NCBI RefSeq assembly: GCF_946221145.1
Contig: NZ_CAMIOH010000113.1
Span: 1-9,828, forward strand
Origin: an uncultured Paracoccus sp.
GTDB taxonomy: Bacteria; Pseudomonadota; Alphaproteobacteria; Rhodobacterales; Rhodobacteraceae
Length of the DNA: 9,828 bases
Direction of reading: 5' to 3'
Numbering within the stretch: the first letter of the stretch is position 1; the number at the start of each line of letters is the position of its first letter. This document shows positions 7,527 through 9,828 of the stretch, one piece after another. The position numbers were made by a program, and so were the translations under genes. The notes beneath the pieces were generated by a model that ran no database searches, was not told the origin of the DNA, and saw only the letters and a list, made by a program, of their open reading frames with translations.

Positions 7527-7982
7527 TTAAACCACAGGACCATCCACAAGCCGCACCAAACCGCCCCAGGAGACGCGTCCGGGTCCGGTTGATACCGGTC
7601 ATCGCTTGTGTCAAGGCCGGGCAGGAATGCCGCGACATCCGCTGCGATTGCCGCGTCGGCCGGAAAGGCATGGCTGACGCCGCTGGCCCTTTCCGCCAGT
7701 CCGTCGTCCAATTGCAGCACCGTCAAGAAGATCAAAGGTCTGGGCCAGATCGGCCGCGAACCGGCGCGCGGCCGTATCCAAGGCGGCGCAGCGCACCTGG
7801 AGGATGGCCTGCGGCGCCGATCCGCGACCCGCGCCCTGCAAGACCTGCCAAGGCGCTGCGGCGTAGCGTGCGCCGGCAGGGTCGGTGCGATAGACGCGCC
7901 GCACCGTTCGCGTCGTGTCGTCGCCAAGATCGACCCCGATCGCAGACCTTGGCGTCGTCAACGACGGCAGCGCCTCTGCAGA
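7527..7982 (-). pseudogene. Degraded unidentified minus-strand gene with two compensating frameshifts
   Basis: I do not recognise the product. One minus frame reads convincingly from about 7961 to 7733 (IGVDLGDDTTRTVRRVYR ... QVLQGAGRG ... CAALDTAARRFAADLAQTFDLL). The sense then passes to a second frame (TVLQLDDGLAERASGVSHAF ... DVAAFLPGLDTSDDRYQPDP, about 7730-7585) and back to the first (RVSWGGLVRLVDGPVV, TAA at 7527-7529). Each piece has GC-rich third positions and ordinary composition, unlike the basic, Arg-rich plus-strand reading. The first frame on its own hits a stop at 7611-7613. The shifts map near 7724-7732 (likely one extra base) and 7573-7590 (likely one lost base). No ATG or ribosome site is seen at the 5' side, where a recombinase scrap begins, so the 5' end is probably missing. 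Sequencing errors are the main alternative to true decay. Confidence 0.45.
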
Positions 7983-8054
7983 GGTGCCGATGCACTAAGC
8001 TATCTGCTGACGGATTATGGCACGCCTTTCCCAGGAGCGGTCTCGGCGAAGTGG
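7983..8054 (+). pseudogene. Scrap of a tyrosine recombinase (integrase A)
   Basis: The plus frame through TAT at 8001 reads GADALSYLLTDYGTPFPG, then AVSAKW. This matches the conserved block of phage-type tyrosine recombinases written roughly as L-L-T-x-Y-G-x-P-F followed by a Trp, which lies between the catalytic Arg and the H-x-x-R motif. Integrase B, just downstream, carries its own copy (FLVNEYGRPF), so this is a second, separate recombinase. Nothing of integrase A is recognisable before about 7983 or after about 8054, and it has neither start nor active-site residues. The match is short, so it is tentative. Confidence 0.5.
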
Positions 8055-8776
8055 AATTCGAGCGCCGAAAGGCCATCGGCGCAACCCCTTGGAAGCCGAA
8101 GGACATCGTGAAGTTTCTGTCCCATCACAAGTCCGGCTCCATGGCCCGCCTGTGGTTTGCCCTCGCTGACACTACTGCCGGCAGGATAGGCGACATGAAT
8201 TGGCTTGGCTCTGACAACTTGGAAACGCACGACGGCGTCGAGTATGTCGCATATCAGCCTGGAAAGCGCGGCTCAAAGCACGTGTCGGCGCCAGTCCAGG
8301 ATCTTCTGCGAGCGGAACTGGCGCATCACGACCTGAGCTCGCGCGACACCTTCCTTGTCAATGAGTACGGCCGCCCATTCGCCTCGCCGGCAGCAATGGG
8401 CAACAAAGTTCGCGACTGGATCATCGAAGCCGGTCTGTGTGTCGAGGTCGCCGGTTCAAATCCGAAGCAGAAAGAGAAAAGGGCCACGCGCTCGCAGCAC
8501 GGAATTCGGAAGGCAGTTGCCGAGGCAATGGCTTCAAACGACGCGACCGTCATCGAGATCATGGCGCTCTTGGGGCACAGCGAAATGAAGACCACGCAGG
8601 TCTATGTCGAGCATGTGAACCGCCGGAAGTTGGCCGCTTCAGGACGCGTGAAGATGAGCAACATGGACCACGGCTTCGGCGGCGTGGTCCACAACGGCGA
8701 AAAAACCGAGGAAAATCAACATCATTTTGGGTCAGTGGCAGCCCGTAGGGGACTGCGAAAAGAGGGAAATACCTAA
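8055..8776 (+). pseudogene. Tyrosine recombinase (integrase B), N-terminally truncated catalytic domain
   Basis: The frame encodes the C-terminal catalytic domain of a phage/island-type tyrosine recombinase of about 240 residues, starting near FERRKAIGATPWKPKDIVKF. All core residues are visible: Arg in TTAGRIGD (codon 8183-8185), a candidate beta-hairpin Lys in GKRGSKH, HGIR (His 8498-8500, Arg 8507-8509), His in LLGHS (8576-8578) and the nucleophile Tyr in TTQVYVEHV (8603-8605). The N-terminal core-binding domain and a start codon are missing. Upstream the same frame is only Arg/Pro-rich nonsense antisense to the degraded gene. The break is near 8050-8065, where integrase A ends in another frame. 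It cannot be a normal functional integrase unless started internally. The family usually excises or integrates prophages and islands at attachment sites; none is identified here. Confidence 0.85.
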
Positions 8777-8855
8777 TGAAATCAGCGTTCGGGTGTCCCA
8801 TGAGGGGCACCTTTCAGGGACAATGATTTCAGTGACTTAGCCAGAAGGTGTCCCA
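8777..8855. repeat. Hairpin and repeated GGTGTCCCA motif downstream of integrase B
   Basis: GGTGTCCC (8792-8799) and GGGGCACC (8804-8811) pair over 8 bp (one wobble) around ATGA. GGTGTCCCA recurs as a direct repeat at 8792-8800 and 8847-8855, and GGGACA (8817-8822) is its partial inverse. TGAAATCA (8777-8784) and TGATTTCA (8824-8831) form an outer inverted pair. The position right after an integrase stop would suit recombinase arm sites or the end of a lost element. No gene is seen between 8777 and 8941. Confidence 0.35.
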
Positions 8856-8941
8856 CGGCTACATTGGCGTGGATAGTCGCTTTCGATGCTGACGGTGCTG
8901 CCAAAGCGGGTGCCGTCAGCCATGCTAAAATCGTTGTACAG

Positions 8942-8964
8942 TGGACTTACCCGGGTTTAGTGGA
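8942..8964 (-). repeat. Right terminal inverted repeat of an IS3-family element
   Basis: The plus strand begins TGGACTTACCCGGG and runs to TTTAGTGGA. It sits 6 bp outside the stop codon of the IS3 orfB remnant, where the terminal repeat of this family is expected, and it has the CCCGGGT core seen in several IS3 members. The partner repeat is outside the window. Confidence 0.6.
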
Positions 8965-8970
8965 GAGCGT

Positions 8971-9148
8971 TTAGCTCACTTCCCGGGCCTTCCGCTCGAA
9001 GGCGATGGGGCTTTGGAGGCCGAGCAATGAATGCCGCCTGACGGGGTTATAGAACCCGTCGATCTATCTGGCGACGGCATTTTTTGCTCGAGCGCGCGTC
9101 TGCCATGCGACCGGCCAGATCAACTCCGACTTGATGGTCTTGAAGAAC
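8971..9148 (-). pseudogene. IS3-family transposase OrfB, C-terminal fragment with nonsense codon
   Basis: The minus frame ending at TAA (8971-8973) reads FFKTIKSELIWP, AWQTRARAKNAVAR, stop, IDGFYNPVRRHSLLGL, then QSPIAFERKAREVS. This is the end of the IS3-family DDE integrase, with the usual FYNxxRRHSxLG motif and the end of the catalytic core. The in-frame TAG at 9064-9066 most likely replaces a Trp or Tyr codon, so the gene is dead. Its 5' side ends abruptly at 9148, where the IS66 terminal repeat begins, so the rest of orfB should lie beyond the IS66 element. Only about 59 codons remain here. Confidence 0.85.
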
Positions 9149-9828
9149 GTAAGCGTGCGGCCTGACCGCTACCCGCTCCAACGCCAGGGCAGCAGGTCGT
9201 CGACCTTGTTGATCTTGTAATCTGGGATGCGGGCGAGGGTGTCAGCCAGCCAGGCGTTTGGATCGATGGCGTTCAGCGTTGCCGTTTCGATCAGGGTGTA
9301 TGCGATGGCGGCTGCTTTGCCGCCAGCTTCGGAACCGACGAAGAGTTAGTTCTTCCGGCCGAGGGCGATGGCGCGCATGCCGCGTTCGGCTGCGTTGTTG
9401 TCCAACTCCAGGATGCCGTTGTCGAGGTAGGGACGCAGGCGCTCCATGCGGGCCAGGGCATAGCGCATGGCGGCCGCGAGCGGGGATTTGCCCGAGATCG
9501 TGGTGAGTTGCAGGGCCAGCCACCTTTCCAGATCGTCGAAGACCGGGGCCGCATGCGCCTTGCGAAGCGCGACGCGGACGTCCGGTGGCGACCCTCTGGC
9601 CTCTTTCTCGACGGCATAGAGTTGGGCGATCCGGCCGATAGCTTCTTCGGCGATGGGCGAGCCTTGCGAGCGGTGGATGTCGACGAACTTGCGCCGGACA
9701 TGGGTCATGCAGGCAACATCGCGAATGGTGCCGGAGCGGTAGAGATCCTCGAACCCGGCATAGCCATCGGCGTTGACCTGCCACGGGATTTTTCCTCCAA
9801 CTGCGACTAGAGTCCGCCTTAACGAGAG
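9149..9828 (-). mobile_element. IS66-family insertion element, right-end portion, inserted in IS3 orfB
   Basis: At 9149 the plus strand starts GTAAGCGTGCGGCCTGACC. The GTAAGCG start is characteristic of IS66-family terminal inverted repeats. The IS66 transposase frame follows immediately inside and runs off the window edge. The flank on the other side is IS3 orfB in reading frame up to 9148, so insertion into IS3 is direct from the sequence. IS66 elements usually make 8-bp target duplications, so TGAAGAAC (9141-9148) is the predicted duplicated octamer. Confidence 0.7.
9169..9828 (-). pseudogene. tnpC: IS66-family transposase (TnpC), C-terminal part with nonsense codon
   Basis: One minus frame is open from the window edge and reads KIPWQVNADGYAGFEDLYR, then ACMTHVRRKFVDIHRSQG, LQLTTISGKSPLAAAMRYAL, PYLDNGILELDNNAAERGMR and AIALGRKN. 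It then meets TAA at 9346-9348 and continues in the same frame as LFVGSEAGGKAAAIAYTLIE to DDLLPWRWSG and TAG (9169-9171). These are the ordered C-terminal blocks of IS66 TnpC, including the conserved ELDNNxAER motif. Relatives have a Tyr between GRKN and LFVGSE, so TAC has become TAA. The protein is truncated by about 59 residues. The N-terminus and companions tnpA/tnpB are outside the window. Other open frames over this region are shadows. Confidence 0.88.

Noticed and set aside
7481..8054. Upstream extension of the integrase B frame
   Set aside because: The translation is Arg/Pro-rich nonsense lying opposite the more convincing minus-strand segments, with no recombinase similarity before about 8055.
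9242..9784. Alternative open frames over the IS66 region on both strands
   Set aside because: Their translations lack IS66 motifs; the correct frame is the one carrying DGYAGF, HVRRKF and ELDNNAAER.
1..9828. CRISPR array, toxin-antitoxin pair, defence system or other novel system
   Set aside because: No regularly spaced repeats and no gene set of that kind could be read on either strand; the accessory part consists of recombinase and IS remnants plus one unidentified decayed gene.

Overview
The window is high-GC DNA (about two thirds G+C by eye) and looks like a piece of an alphaproteobacterial chromosome of the Rhodobacterales / Paracoccus type. The basis is the protein families and codon style: an EnvZ-like kinase beside an MBL hydrolase and lon, a DUF2147 protein, a DUF475 membrane protein, and IS3/IS66 remnants. 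The genus is an inference, not a measured result.

Layout. Bases 1-44 are the 5' part of a tRNA-Asn(GTT) on the minus strand, cut by the window edge. An MBL-fold hydrolase with a C-terminal winged-helix region (minus, 104-964) diverges from an EnvZ-type membrane histidine kinase (plus, 999-2345), with only 34 bp between the preferred start codons. Then comes a complete Lon protease gene (2491-4908) with a candidate heat-shock/housekeeping promoter and a strong intrinsic terminator. It is followed by a small exported DUF2147 protein (4974-5360) and, convergently, a DUF475/TerC-superfamily membrane protein (5476-6555). A perfect 13-bp hairpin lies between those two. Divergent from DUF475 is a single-TM or lipoprotein-like hypothetical protein (6844-7518) that may have lost its last four residues to a nonsense change.

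From about 7520 to the right edge the content changes to degraded accessory DNA. It holds a minus-strand coding remnant that reads well only across two compensating frameshifts (about 7527-7982). Next is a roughly 24-codon scrap of one tyrosine recombinase (7983-8054), fused out of frame to the catalytic domain of a second one (8055-8776). After that come a short repeat-bearing spacer, the 3' end of an IS3-family element with its terminal repeat (8942-9148), and an IS66-family element inserted into the IS3 orfB (9149 to the edge). Both transposase fragments carry an in-frame nonsense codon. This part is an integration hotspot and IS graveyard.

The left genes are ordinary housekeeping or envelope functions: proteolysis, signal transduction, tRNA and metal/envelope proteins. 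They do not form one pathway. I found no defence system, CRISPR array or other coherent novel system. The most interesting material is the layered recombinase/IS junction and the unidentified frameshifted minus-strand gene beside it.
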